From: Caulobacter vibrioides
Lineage (GTDB): Bacteria > Pseudomonadota > Alphaproteobacteria > Caulobacterales > Caulobacteraceae
Length of the DNA: 64,000 nt
Direction of reading: 5' to 3'
Assembly: GCA_001449105.1 (NCBI GenBank)
Contig: LNIY01000106.1
Location: 1 to 64,000, forward strand
Positions within the stretch are counted from its first letter, which is position 1. The number at the start of each line of letters is the position of its first letter. Position numbers and translations under genes: made by a program. The notes under the pieces are model-generated. The model saw nothing but the letters and a program-made list of their open reading frames with translations. It was not told the origin of the DNA and searched no databases. Shown piece after piece: positions 27,037 to 35,698 of this stretch.

Positions 27037-28695
27037 TTGCGCCGCATCGCCCCGCTCGCCGCCGCCCCCATCCTCGCCCTGGCCCTCGCCGCTCCGGCCC
27101 TGGCCGGCGACATCCTGGTCCACGGCGGGCCGATCCACACCGGCGTGACGGGCGCCCCAGCCGCCGAGGCGGTGCTGATCCGCGACAGGACCATCGCCTT
27201 CGTCGGCCCGCTGGCCGTCGCCCGCGCCAGGGCCGCCAAGGACGTCCGCGACATCGACCTGAAGGGCGGGGCGGCCTATCCGGGCTTCGTCGACGCCCAC
27301 GCCCACCTGACCGGCATCGGCCTGCGCGAGCTGACCCTCAACCTCGACCAGGTCGATTCCGTCGAGGCCCTGGTCGCCGCCGTCCGGGCCTACGCCCAGG
27401 CCCGTCCGGGCGACGCGCCGATCTACGGCCGCGGCTGGATCGAGACCCACTGGCCCGAAAAGCGCTTTCCCACCCGCGCCGACCTCGACCGCGCCGCGCC
27501 CGGGCGCATCGTCGTGCTGGGCCGCGCCGACGGCCACGCCGTGGTCGCCTCCAGCGCCGCCCTGGCCAAGGCCGGGCTGACCCGCGACACCAAGGCCCCG
27601 GCCGGCGGCCAGATCCTGCACGACGAGACGGGCGAGCCCGCCGGGCTGCTGGTCGACCACGCCCAGGCCCTGGTCGAGGGCGTCATTCCCCCGCCCTCCC
27701 CCGCCCTCAAGCGCCAGGCGCTGGAGACGGCCGGCAAGCTCTATGCCGGACGCGGCTGGACGGGGCTTGGCAATATGAGCGTCGAGGCGCCCGACCTGGA
27801 CCAGTTGCGCCGGCTGGCCGCCGAGGGCCGCTTCCTCCTGCGGGTCGACAACTACATGGACCCGTCCGGCGCGGCCGAGGTGCTGAAGACCGGTCCCAGC
27901 GCCGACCCGACGGGCCTCATCCGCCTGCGCGGGATCAAGCTCTACATGGACGGCGCCCTGGGCTCGCGCGGCGCGGCCCTGCTGGCGCCCTACAGCGACG
28001 CCGAGGGCCTGGGCCTGGTGCTCACCGAGCACGGCCAGGGTCTGGCCCTGATGCGGCAGGCCAAGGCCGTGAACGCCCAGGTCGCCATGCACGCCATCGG
28101 CGATCGCGGCAACCGCATGGTGCTGGACTGGTTCGGCGAGGCGCTCGCCAAGAAAGATGGGGGCGTCGAGACCGGCCGCCGCTGGCGCATCGAGCACGCC
28201 CAGGTGGTCGACGCCGCCGACCTGCCGCGCTTCTCCAGCCTGGGCGTCGTGGCCTCGATGCAGCCCAGCCACGCCATCGGCGACCTCTATTTCGCGCCCG
28301 CGCGCCTGGGCAAGGCGCGCCTGAAGGGCGCCTATGCCTGGGCCGACATGCTCAAGAGCGGCGCGGTCGTCGCCGCGGGCTCGGACGCCCCGGTCGAGGT
28401 CGGCGATCCGCGCATCGAGTTCTACGCCGCCGTCGCCCGCAAGAGCCTGACCGGCTTCTCCAACGCCGACTGGCATCCGGAAGAGGCCGTCAGCCGCCAG
28501 CAGGCGCTGCGCATGCTGACCTGGGGCCCGGCCTGGGCCGCCTTCGCCGACCAGCAGCGCGGCACGCTCGAAGCCGGCAAGGCCGCCGACCTCACCGCCT
28601 TCGACCGCGACCTGATGACCGTGCCCGAAGCCGAGATCCTGAAAGCCCAGCCGATCCTCACCGTGGTCGACGGCAAGGTGGCGTTCGAGCGGTAG
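27037..28695 (+). CDS. exported amidohydrolase, YtcJ-like
   Basis: A 552-residue metal-dependent hydrolase of the amidohydrolase-3 (YtcJ) group. The TTG at 27037 follows CGGAGA and starts a signal peptide (LRRIAPLAAAPILALALAAPALAG), so the enzyme is exported. Metal-site motifs include VDAHAHLTGIG, AMHAIGDRGNRMVLDW, RIEHAQVV and AAGSDAPVE, and the C-terminal composite-sheet segment GTLEAGKAADLTAFDRD is typical. The substrate is unknown; relatives hydrolyse cyclic or N-acylated amides. The open frame reaching back to 26542 is antisense to ogt and not used. Confidence 0.9.
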   Translation: MRRIAPLAAAPILALALAAPALAGDILVHGGPIHTGVTGAPAAEAVLIRDRTIAFVGPLAVARARAAKDVRDIDLKGGAAYPGFVDAHAHLTGIGLRELTLNLDQVDSVEALVAAVRAYAQARPGDAPIYGRGWIETHWPEKRFPTRADLDRAAPGRIVVLGRADGHAVVASSAALAKAGLTRDTKAPAGGQILHDETGEPAGLLVDHAQALVEGVIPPPSPALKRQALETAGKLYAGRGWTGLGNMSVEAPDLDQLRRLAAEGRFLLRVDNYMDPSGAAEVLKTGPSADPTGLIRLRGIKLYMDGALGSRGAALLAPYSDAEGLGLVLTEHGQGLALMRQAKAVNAQVAMHAIGDRGNRMVLDWFGEALAKKDGGVETGRRWRIEHAQVVDAADLPRFSSLGVVASMQPSHAIGDLYFAPARLGKARLKGAYAWADMLKSGAVVAAGSDAPVEVGDPRIEFYAAVARKSLTGFSNADWHPEEAVSRQQALRMLTWGPAWAAFADQQRGTLEAGKAADLTAFDRDLMTVPEAEILKAQPILTVVDGKVAFER

Positions 28696-28704
28696 CCTGC
28701 GCCG

Positions 28705-28729
28705 GGAACCACCGCCCGCCCTCACCGTT
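28705..28729 (+). promoter_or_regulatory. EcfG/SigT-type general stress promoter
   Basis: GGAAC (28705-28709), 16 bases, CGTT (28726-28729): the second exact match in the window to the GGAAC-N16/17-CGTT consensus. It lies 44 bases upstream of the hybrid kinase start and 10 bases after the amidohydrolase stop. Confidence 0.65.
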
Positions 28730-28772
28730 AGCAAGCTCGCCGGCTCCGCTTCAGACCAAGAGTATCCGTCCC

Positions 28773-31364
28773 GTGACCTCCGCCGCGGCCGCCGTCGCTT
28801 CCGACGCCGTCTTTCTCGGCCAGGCCAGCGAGATGTCGCGCCTGATCGCCGCCCACGACTGGTCGGCCACGCTGGGGCCGATCGGCGGCTGGCCGGCCAA
28901 CCTCAGGACCACCGTCGGCCTGATGGTCCACTCGCCCGTGCCCATGGTGCTGCTGTGGGGCGAGGACGGGGTGATGATCTACAACGACGCCTATTCGGTG
29001 TTCGCCGGCGGCAGGCACCCGACCCTCCTGGGCAGCAAGGTCCGCGAGGGCTGGCCCGAGGTCGCCGACTTCAACGACAACGTCATGCGGGTGGGCCTGG
29101 CGGGCGGCACCCTGGCCTACAGGGACCAGGAGCTCACCCTCAACCGCAGCGGCTCCCCCGAGCGCGCCTGGATGAACCTCGACTACTCGCCGGTGATGAG
29201 CGAGGACGGCCGCCCCGACGGGGTGATCGCCATCGTCGTCGAGACCACCGCCCAGGTGCGCAGCGAGGCCGCGCTGCGGGCCAGCGAGGCGCGCCTGCGC
29301 TTCCTCGACGCCCTGGGCCGGGCCACCGCCAAGCTGTCCGACGCCGACGCGGTGATGGCCGCCACCACGCGCCTGGTGGGCAGGCACATGGGCGTGGCCA
29401 TCTGCGCCTATGCCGACATGGACGACGACCAGGACGGCTTCACCATCCGCGGCGACTGGGCCCAGCCTGGCTCGGTCAGCATCGTCGGCCGCTACAGCCT
29501 GGCCGCGTTCGGGCGCCGGGCGGTGGCCGACCTGCGCGCCGGCCGGCCGCTGGTCATCCACGACAATCTCGCCGAACTGCCGCCAGAGGAAGCCGCGACC
29601 TTCCAGGCCATCGGCGTCGGCGCCACCATCTGCATGCCGCTGGTCAAGCAGGGCCGGCTGACCGCCCTGATGGCCGTCCACCATGCCGGCCCGCACGCCT
29701 GGACGCCCGAGGAACTGGCCCTGATCCGCGAGGTCACCGACCGCTCGTGGGCCCATGTCGAGCGCGTCGCCGCCGAGGCCGAACTGCGCGCCGCCAACAC
29801 CTCGCTGGAGCACCGCGTCGCCGAGCGTACGGCCGCCCTCGAGCAGAGCGAGCAGGCCATGCGCACCGTCCTGGAAAGCTCGCACCAGGCGCAAGGACTG
29901 CTGAACGCCGCCGGCGAGATCCTCTACGTCAACCGGACCGCCCTCGACATCGTCGGCGTGCGCCTGGAGGACGTGGTCGGCCGCCCCTACTGGAACACGC
30001 CCTGGTTCACCGGCACGCCCGGCGCGCCCGAGATGCTGCGCGAGGCCATCGCGCGCGTCGCCGAGGGCCGGATGGTCACCGCCGAACTGGCCCTCGACAC
30101 CCCCGGAGGCCGCCGCTGCTGGGACTTCTCGCTGCGGCCGGTGTTCGACGAGGCCGGCGCGGTGTCGACCATGGTGCCCGAGGCGATCGAGACCACCGCG
30201 CGCCTGCAGGCCGAAAGCGCCCTTCGCCAGTCGCAGAAGATGGAGGCCATCGGCCAGCTGACCGGCGGCCTGGCGCACGACTTCAACAACCTGCTGGCCG
30301 GCGTCAGCGGCAGCTTCGAGATGCTGGCCCGGCGCCTGGCCGAGAACCGCACGGCCGACGCCGACCGCTACATCCAGGCGGGCCTGGGCGCGGCCCATCG
30401 CGCCGCCGCCCTGACCCAGCGCCTGCTGGCCTTCTCGCGCCAGCAGACCCTTGACCCGCGCGCGATCGACCTCAACCGTCTGATCGACGGCATGGGCGAC
30501 CTGATCCGCAGCAGCGCGGGACCGCTGGTCGCCGTCGAGGTCCGCGCCGCCGACGACCTGTGGCCGGTCCGCGTCGACGTCTCGCAGCTGGAGAACAGCC
30601 TCCTCAACCTCTGCATCAACGCCCGCGACGCCATGGCCCCCAAGGGCGGCCGCCTGACGATCGAGACCGGCAACGTCATGTTCGACGCCGCCGACGGCGA
30701 GGCCTTCGGCCTGCCGCCCGGCCCGTTCGCGCGGCTGACGGTGTCCGACACCGGCGTTGGCATGAGCCCCGAGGTCATCGCCCGCGCCTTCGACCCGTTC
30801 TTCACCACCAAGCCCCTGGGCGAGGGCACCGGCCTTGGCCTGTCGATGATCTACGGCTTCGTGCGCCAGTCCGGCGGCGAGGTGCGGGTGGAGTCCGAGC
30901 TCGGGGCCGGCGCCGCCATCCACATCTACCTGCCGCGCCACTTCGGACAGGCCCAGGCCGAGGCCCCCTCCGCTCCCGCCGATCCCGACCCTGGGCTTGG
31001 CGAGACCGTGCTGGTCATCGACGACGAGCAGGTGGTGCGGATGCTGATCGCCGACGTGCTGGAGGAGGCCGGCTATCGCGTGCTGCAGGCCGCCGACGGG
31101 GCCGCGGGCCTGTCCATCCTGCAATCGGACCGCCGCATCGACCTGCTGGTCTCCGACGTCGGCCTGCCCGGCGGCATGAACGGCCGCCAGGTCGCCGACG
31201 CCGCCCGCGTCACCAAGCCCGGCCTCAAGGTGCTGTTCGTCACCGGCTACGCCGAGACCGCCGTGGTCGGCGACGGCGTCATGGCCGACGGCATGGAGGT
31301 GATCACCAAGCCCTTCCCCACCGCCGGCCTGGCGGCCAAGGTCCGCGAACTGCTGGACCGCTAG
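28773..31364 (+). CDS. PAS-GAF-PAS hybrid sensor histidine kinase
   Basis: An 863-residue soluble hybrid kinase. Order: an N-terminal PAS-like domain (about 25-165, starting DWSATLGPIGGWPANLRTTV, common in this class), a GAF domain (about 185-335), a coiled coil, a second PAS (about 365-480), HisKA with GGLAHDFNNLLAGV (His502), HATPase (NLCINARDAM, DTGVGM, GTGLGLSM) and a C-terminal receiver (VIDDEQVVRML, Asp795 in LLVSDVGLPGGMNG, Lys in ITKPFP). The GTG start has no strong Shine-Dalgarno. The general stress promoter just upstream suggests stress-linked expression. Its stop codon is the first base triplet of a family C element. Confidence 0.93.
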   Translation: MTSAAAAVASDAVFLGQASEMSRLIAAHDWSATLGPIGGWPANLRTTVGLMVHSPVPMVLLWGEDGVMIYNDAYSVFAGGRHPTLLGSKVREGWPEVADFNDNVMRVGLAGGTLAYRDQELTLNRSGSPERAWMNLDYSPVMSEDGRPDGVIAIVVETTAQVRSEAALRASEARLRFLDALGRATAKLSDADAVMAATTRLVGRHMGVAICAYADMDDDQDGFTIRGDWAQPGSVSIVGRYSLAAFGRRAVADLRAGRPLVIHDNLAELPPEEAATFQAIGVGATICMPLVKQGRLTALMAVHHAGPHAWTPEELALIREVTDRSWAHVERVAAEAELRAANTSLEHRVAERTAALEQSEQAMRTVLESSHQAQGLLNAAGEILYVNRTALDIVGVRLEDVVGRPYWNTPWFTGTPGAPEMLREAIARVAEGRMVTAELALDTPGGRRCWDFSLRPVFDEAGAVSTMVPEAIETTARLQAESALRQSQKMEAIGQLTGGLAHDFNNLLAGVSGSFEMLARRLAENRTADADRYIQAGLGAAHRAAALTQRLLAFSRQQTLDPRAIDLNRLIDGMGDLIRSSAGPLVAVEVRAADDLWPVRVDVSQLENSLLNLCINARDAMAPKGGRLTIETGNVMFDAADGEAFGLPPGPFARLTVSDTGVGMSPEVIARAFDPFFTTKPLGEGTGLGLSMIYGFVRQSGGEVRVESELGAGAAIHIYLPRHFGQAQAEAPSAPADPDPGLGETVLVIDDEQVVRMLIADVLEEAGYRVLQAADGAAGLSILQSDRRIDLLVSDVGLPGGMNGRQVADAARVTKPGLKVLFVTGYAETAVVGDGVMADGMEVITKPFPTAGLAAKVRELLDR

Positions 31365-31549
31365 GCCGGCTCGACATTCACCCGACGGCCGTCTCCTCAG
31401 TCCGCTCTTCCCCGCGAAGGCGGGGACCCAAGCGGAGGTTGCGCGTCGCTCGCGGCCGCGCCGTTTCCTGAAAGGCAGCTTGGATCCCCGCCTTCGCGGG
31501 GAAACTCGGTGAGAAGCGACCAAAATTACTGAATGTCGATCCAGCCTAG
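31361..31549. repeat. family C palindromic element, copy 2
   Basis: A 189-base element: left end CTAGGCCGGCTCGACATTCA at 31361-31380, right end TGAATGTCGATCCAGCCTAG at 31530-31549, nearly exact inverted copies. The inner part has the same CCCCGCGAAGGCGGGG...CCCCGCCTTCGCGGGG palindrome as copy 1, including the trailing CTCGGTGAGAA, but a different spacer. The TAG stop of the hybrid kinase is inside the left terminal repeat. Confidence 0.85.
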
Positions 31550-31821
31550 CGCCGGCTCGACCCCGGCAGAACCGCCGACCTGGCGACCCTGCCCGAGGCC
31601 TTCTCCCGGGGATCAGCCGTATTCGGCCGACAGCAGCAACGAAGCCTCCCCCGTCTTGCCGATCCTGACCATCTGGCCGACCGTCCCTTGAAATGAAATG
31701 ATCTAAAAATGGCGCGGCCGCACAGCCTGGCTGAGGACCGCCGCGCCCAGAGCAACGTGGGCATGCGTCAATTCCGGACGCGCTTGCCTCGCCACGATTC
31801 CCGCCCCACTTTCGGAGAGTC
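31550..31821. other. intergenic region before the helicase gene
   Basis: 272 bases with no convincing gene. An AT-richer patch (AAATGAAATGATCTAAAAATG near 31691-31711) stands out from the surrounding GC-rich sequence. A promoter for the helicase operon should be here, but no consensus match is clear. CGGAGAG before 31822 is its ribosome binding site. Confidence 0.4.
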
Positions 31822-34398
31822 ATGAGCGACCGTTCCACTGGCCTCGCCCCGTCGCGGCTCACCGCGGTCCTGGGGCCCACCAACACCGGCAAGACCCACC
31901 TGGCCGTCGAGCGGATGCTCAGCCACGGCTCGGGGATGATCGGCCTGCCGCTGCGCCTGCTGGCGCGCGAAATCTACGACCGCATCGTCAAGCTGCGCGG
32001 CAAGGCGGCCGTGGCCCTGATCACCGGCGAGGAGAAGATCACCCCGCCGCGCGCGGCCTATTTCGTCTGCACGGTCGAGGCCATGCCGCTGGGCCGCGAG
32101 GTCGACTTCGTGGCCATCGACGAGATCCAGCTGTGCGCCGACCCCGAGCGCGGCCACATCTTCACCCACCGCCTGCTGCACGCCCGGGGCCGGTTCGAGA
32201 CCATGCTGCTGGGCGCCTCGACCATGGCCCCGCTGGTCCGCCGCCTGCTGCCCGACGCCGAGATCGTCGGCCGCGAGCGGTTCTCCAACCTGTCCTACGC
32301 CGGCTCCAAGAAGCTGACCCGCCTGCCCCGGCGCACCGCCGTGGTCGCCTTCTCCACCGACGCCGTCTACGCCATCGCCGAGCTGATCCGCCGCCAGCGC
32401 GGCGGCGCGGCCGTGGTCATGGGCAGCCTGTCGCCCCGCACCCGCAACGCCCAGGTCGCCCTCTACCAGAGCGGCGAGGTCGACTTCCTGGTCGCCACCG
32501 ACGCCATCGGCATGGGCCTGAACATGGACGTCGACCACGTGGCCTTCGCCGGCCTTCGCAAGTTCGACGGCCGCCGCACCCGCTGGCTGCACCCGCAGGA
32601 GGTGGGCCAGATCGCCGGCCGCGCCGGCCGCTACACCCGCGACGGCACCTTCGGCGTGACCGGCGACTGCGAGGAGATGGACGAGGATCTGGTCCAGGCC
32701 GTCGAGGAGCACAGCTTCCAGCCCGTGATGGCCGCCGAATGGCGCAGCGCCAAGCTCGACTTCGGCTCGCTGCAGGGCCTGCTGCGGTCGCTGTCGGAGC
32801 CGCCGAACCGCAACGGCCTGACCCTCTCGCAGGAGGCCCTGGACGAGCGCACCCTGCGCAAGCTGGCGACGCACGAGGACGTCGTCGCCCGCTGCAAGAC
32901 CGACCGCTCGGCCCTCTTGAAGCTGTGGGACGTCTGCCAGACCCCCGACTTCCGCAAGACCACCGACGACGACCACCAGCGGATGGTCCGCACCCTGTTC
33001 GACGACCTGACCACCGGTCGCAAGCGCCTGCCCGAGGACTGGATCAACGGCCAGTTCAAGGCGCTGGACCGCACCGACGGCGAGATCGACAGCCTGGCCG
33101 CGCGCCTGTCGGGCGTGCGCACCCTGTCCTACATCGCCAACCGTCCCGACTGGCTGGCCAATCCCGTCCACTGGCAGGGCCGCACCCGCGAGCTGGAAGA
33201 CAAGATCAGCGACACCCTGCACGAGAAGCTGATGGCGCGGTTCATCGACCGCCGCACCAGCGTGCTGATGAAGCAGCTGGGCGAGCGCGAGGTGCTGCTG
33301 GCCGGGGTCGCCCAGGACGGCGAGGTCAGCGTCGAGGGCCAGGTCGTGGGCCGCCTGACCGGCGTCACCTTCACTCCCGAAAAGGCCTCGACCCCGCTGG
33401 AGGAGCGCGCCCTGCGCAACGCCGCCCAGCGCGCCGTCGGCCCCGAGATCGCCAGGCGCCTGGGCCAGCTGGCCGCCGAGCCGGACGACGCCTTCGCCCT
33501 GACGCCCGACGGCGCGATCCTGTGGCGCGGCGAGATCGCGGGGGCCGTGCGTTCGGGCGGCGACCTGCTGGCGCCCCGCGCCAGGCTGCTGGGCGAGCTT
33601 GGCCCCGCGCCGGCGCGCGAGCGGGCCGAGCGCCGGCTCGACGCCTTCCTGGCCGCCGAGGTCGATCACCATCTGGCGCCGCTGCGCAAGCTTCAAGCCG
33701 CCTTGGCGGGCGGCGAGCTGCGCGGCCTGCCGCGCGGCGTCGCCCACCGCCTGCTGGAAGCCGGCGGCGTGCTCGACAAGCGCCCGCTCGACCCTGAACT
33801 GAAGGCGCTCAGCCAGGCCGAGCGCCGCACGCTGAAGGCCCTGGGCGTGCGCATCGGCGCCTTCTCGCTCTATTCGCCGGGCGTGCTGAAGTCCGAGGCC
33901 ATCGCCTGCGCCCGGGCGCTGGACCCCGGCGGCTGGCGCGGGCCGCTGGTCGGCCTGTCGTCCCTGCACTCGCCGCCGCCCTCGCCCCGCGCCCTGGCCG
34001 CCAGCGGCCTGCGCATCGCCGGCAAGCACCTCGTCCAGGTCGAGATGCTGGAGAAGCTCGACGCCCTGCTGCGCGCCGAGCAGCGGCCCGGCGGCGTGGT
34101 GCTGACCCCGGCCGCGCTGGAGGCCCTGGGCTGGACGGCGGCCGAGGCCTCCTCGGTGCTGCGCGCCCTCGACTACACCCCGGCCGTGCGGGCCAAGCCC
34201 GACGCCCCGATCATCTGGAAGCGCCGCGGCGCCCAGCGGCTGGAGCCCAAGCCCGTCAAGGCCCGCCCGGACTCGCCGTTCGCGGCCCTGGCCAAGCTGA
34301 CCGAACCGCCGCCTCCGCCTCAGCCTCCATTGGCCCGGCGCAGGAAGCCCCGCCGTCGCAAGTCGCCCGTCGCCGCGCCCGAAAAGGCCGCTTCATGA
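31822..34398 (+). CDS. SUV3-like RNA/DNA helicase
   Basis: An 858-residue superfamily 2 helicase of the SUV3/Suv3-like type common in alphaproteobacteria. Walker A is LGPTNTGKTHLA (residues 17-28), motif II is the SUV3-typical DEIQ (VAIDEIQLCAD), and motifs IV-VI include STDAVYAIAELIRR, VATDAIGMGLNMDVD and QIAGRAGRYTRDG. The C-terminal half has a beta-barrel-like segment and ends in a proline- and arginine/lysine-rich tail (RRRKPRRRK) likely to bind nucleic acid. Mitochondrial SUV3 acts in RNA turnover; a similar role is inferred. The last four bases overlap the S4 gene (ATGA), an arrangement conserved in this lineage. Confidence 0.93.
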   Translation: MSDRSTGLAPSRLTAVLGPTNTGKTHLAVERMLSHGSGMIGLPLRLLAREIYDRIVKLRGKAAVALITGEEKITPPRAAYFVCTVEAMPLGREVDFVAIDEIQLCADPERGHIFTHRLLHARGRFETMLLGASTMAPLVRRLLPDAEIVGRERFSNLSYAGSKKLTRLPRRTAVVAFSTDAVYAIAELIRRQRGGAAVVMGSLSPRTRNAQVALYQSGEVDFLVATDAIGMGLNMDVDHVAFAGLRKFDGRRTRWLHPQEVGQIAGRAGRYTRDGTFGVTGDCEEMDEDLVQAVEEHSFQPVMAAEWRSAKLDFGSLQGLLRSLSEPPNRNGLTLSQEALDERTLRKLATHEDVVARCKTDRSALLKLWDVCQTPDFRKTTDDDHQRMVRTLFDDLTTGRKRLPEDWINGQFKALDRTDGEIDSLAARLSGVRTLSYIANRPDWLANPVHWQGRTRELEDKISDTLHEKLMARFIDRRTSVLMKQLGEREVLLAGVAQDGEVSVEGQVVGRLTGVTFTPEKASTPLEERALRNAAQRAVGPEIARRLGQLAAEPDDAFALTPDGAILWRGEIAGAVRSGGDLLAPRARLLGELGPAPARERAERRLDAFLAAEVDHHLAPLRKLQAALAGGELRGLPRGVAHRLLEAGGVLDKRPLDPELKALSQAERRTLKALGVRIGAFSLYSPGVLKSEAIACARALDPGGWRGPLVGLSSLHSPPPSPRALAASGLRIAGKHLVQVEMLEKLDALLRAEQRPGGVVLTPAALEALGWTAAEASSVLRALDYTPAVRAKPDAPIIWKRRGAQRLEPKPVKARPDSPFAALAKLTEPPPPPQPPLARRRKPRRRKSPVAAPEKAAS

Positions 34399-34703
34399 GC
34401 GACGAGGCCCACAACGGCGCGCCCCATGGGGAGCACTGCCGCGCCGACGTCTGGCTGTGGCGCGCCCGCTTCTTCAAGACCCGCTCGATGGCCGCCCGCT
34501 TCGTCGACGAGGGCCGCATCCGCCTGACCCGCGCCGGCGCCCCCGACAGCCGCATCGACAAGCCCTCGCGCGTGCTGAAGGCCGGCGACGTGCTGGTCTT
34601 CGCCATCGGCGGCCGGCTGGTCAACGTGCGCATCCTCGACTGCGGCGAGCGCCGCGGCCCGGCCACCGAGGCGCGTGGGCTGTACGAGGCGCTGGAGGGG
34701 TAG
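34395..34703 (+). CDS. S4-domain RNA-binding protein, Hsp15-like
   Basis: A 102-residue S4 protein. CRADVWLWRARFFKTRSMAARFVDEGRIRL (in pieces) and KPSRVLKAGDVLVFAIG match the heat shock protein 15 family that binds stalled 50S subunits carrying nascent chains. The S4 fold spans about residues 15-75; a short basic tail follows. Translational coupling to the helicase gene links it to RNA handling. Sure about the domain, less about the Hsp15 role. Confidence 0.9.
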   Translation: MSDEAHNGAPHGEHCRADVWLWRARFFKTRSMAARFVDEGRIRLTRAGAPDSRIDKPSRVLKAGDVLVFAIGGRLVNVRILDCGERRGPATEARGLYEALEG

Positions 34704-34829
34704 GAGAAGGCCCAATGTGAGTGAAAAGGGCATGGACTTCGCTGCATCGAAAACCATCTCCCTTTCCCCATGGACGCAGCCACGCTAACCGCTACCCTGG
34801 GTCGAGCTTCATCCTGGGGAGTACATCGC

Positions 34830-35657
34830 GTGGCGTCGTTCCGTCCGGCCCTGGCCGTCAGCCTGGCCCTTCTGCTTTCCGGGCTCGCCCCCCCCCAGCC
34901 CGCCGCCCCCGTCAGCAAGGCGCCCGCCGCGCCCGCCGCGCCGATCCAGGCCTACGACCTGCCGCGGATCGAGGCCTTCGGCCGCGCCATCTACCGCCAG
35001 GACATCGCCGCCTGGCTGGCCAGCGACGCGCTCGCCGCCAAGGTCGCCGACCTACAGGGCGTCGGCCTGAAGGGCTGGCTGGTGCAGGACGACGGCAAGA
35101 CCGCCAAGGTCCGCTTCCTGCGCGACAACGGCGCCGGCCTGGAGGTCGCCTACGACGTGGTGGTCGACGGCAAGGGCGCAGGCCCGCTGACCGAGCCGGC
35201 CGACCGAAAGCTCACCGACGAGGAGCGCCTGACCTTCTCGGCCCGCCAGGCCGCCATCGCCGTCCAGCCCAAGACCTGCCGCGCCGGCTACAACACCGCC
35301 GTGATCAGGAACCCCGACGGCGAGGGCTGGATCGTCTGGCTGCTGGCCCCCTCGCCCGCCGCCGGCGCCGTCCCGGTCGGCGGCCACTACCGGATCTTCG
35401 TCGCCGGCGACGGCAAGACCGTGCAGCGCGTCGACGCCCTGTCGGCCTCGTGCCTGCTGATCGAGAAGCCCAAGGCCGCCGACGGCAAGCCGGCCCTGGC
35501 CTTCGCCAGCCACATCGTCTCGCCCACCCCGGTCGAGACCCACGTGTTCATCAGCTCGCTCTACAAGCTGCCGCTGGCCGTCGGCACGAGCACGACCAAG
35601 GAGGTCTGGCTCGTCGACCAGGGCAAGATCAGCAAGATGGACCTGGGCAAGAAGTAG
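34830..35657 (+). CDS. exported protein of unknown function
   Basis: A 275-residue protein with no family I recognise. The GTG at 34830 is chosen because GGGGAG lies nine bases upstream and it begins a signal peptide (ASFRPALAVSLALLLSGLAPP); an ATG at 34770 would bury the signal. A proline/alanine linker (QPAAPVSKAPAAPAAP) leads to a helical part (AFGRAIYRQDIAAWLASDAL) and a beta-rich domain with two cysteines (PKTCRAGYNTAVI and SASCLLIEKP). Periplasmic location is likely. It follows the S4 gene in the same direction with a 126-base gap. Confidence 0.72.
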   Translation: MASFRPALAVSLALLLSGLAPPQPAAPVSKAPAAPAAPIQAYDLPRIEAFGRAIYRQDIAAWLASDALAAKVADLQGVGLKGWLVQDDGKTAKVRFLRDNGAGLEVAYDVVVDGKGAGPLTEPADRKLTDEERLTFSARQAAIAVQPKTCRAGYNTAVIRNPDGEGWIVWLLAPSPAAGAVPVGGHYRIFVAGDGKTVQRVDALSASCLLIEKPKAADGKPALAFASHIVSPTPVETHVFISSLYKLPLAVGTSTTKEVWLVDQGKISKMDLGKK

Positions 35658-35698
35658 GGAACGAACCTCTCCCGGATGGGAGAAGGACCGACCGCGCC

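Noticed and set aside
31550-31690. Possible decayed gene: a plus frame reads LDPGRTADLATLPEAF, like an amidohydrolase end
   Set aside because: Too short and with no further match; chance similarity in GC-rich sequence is likely.
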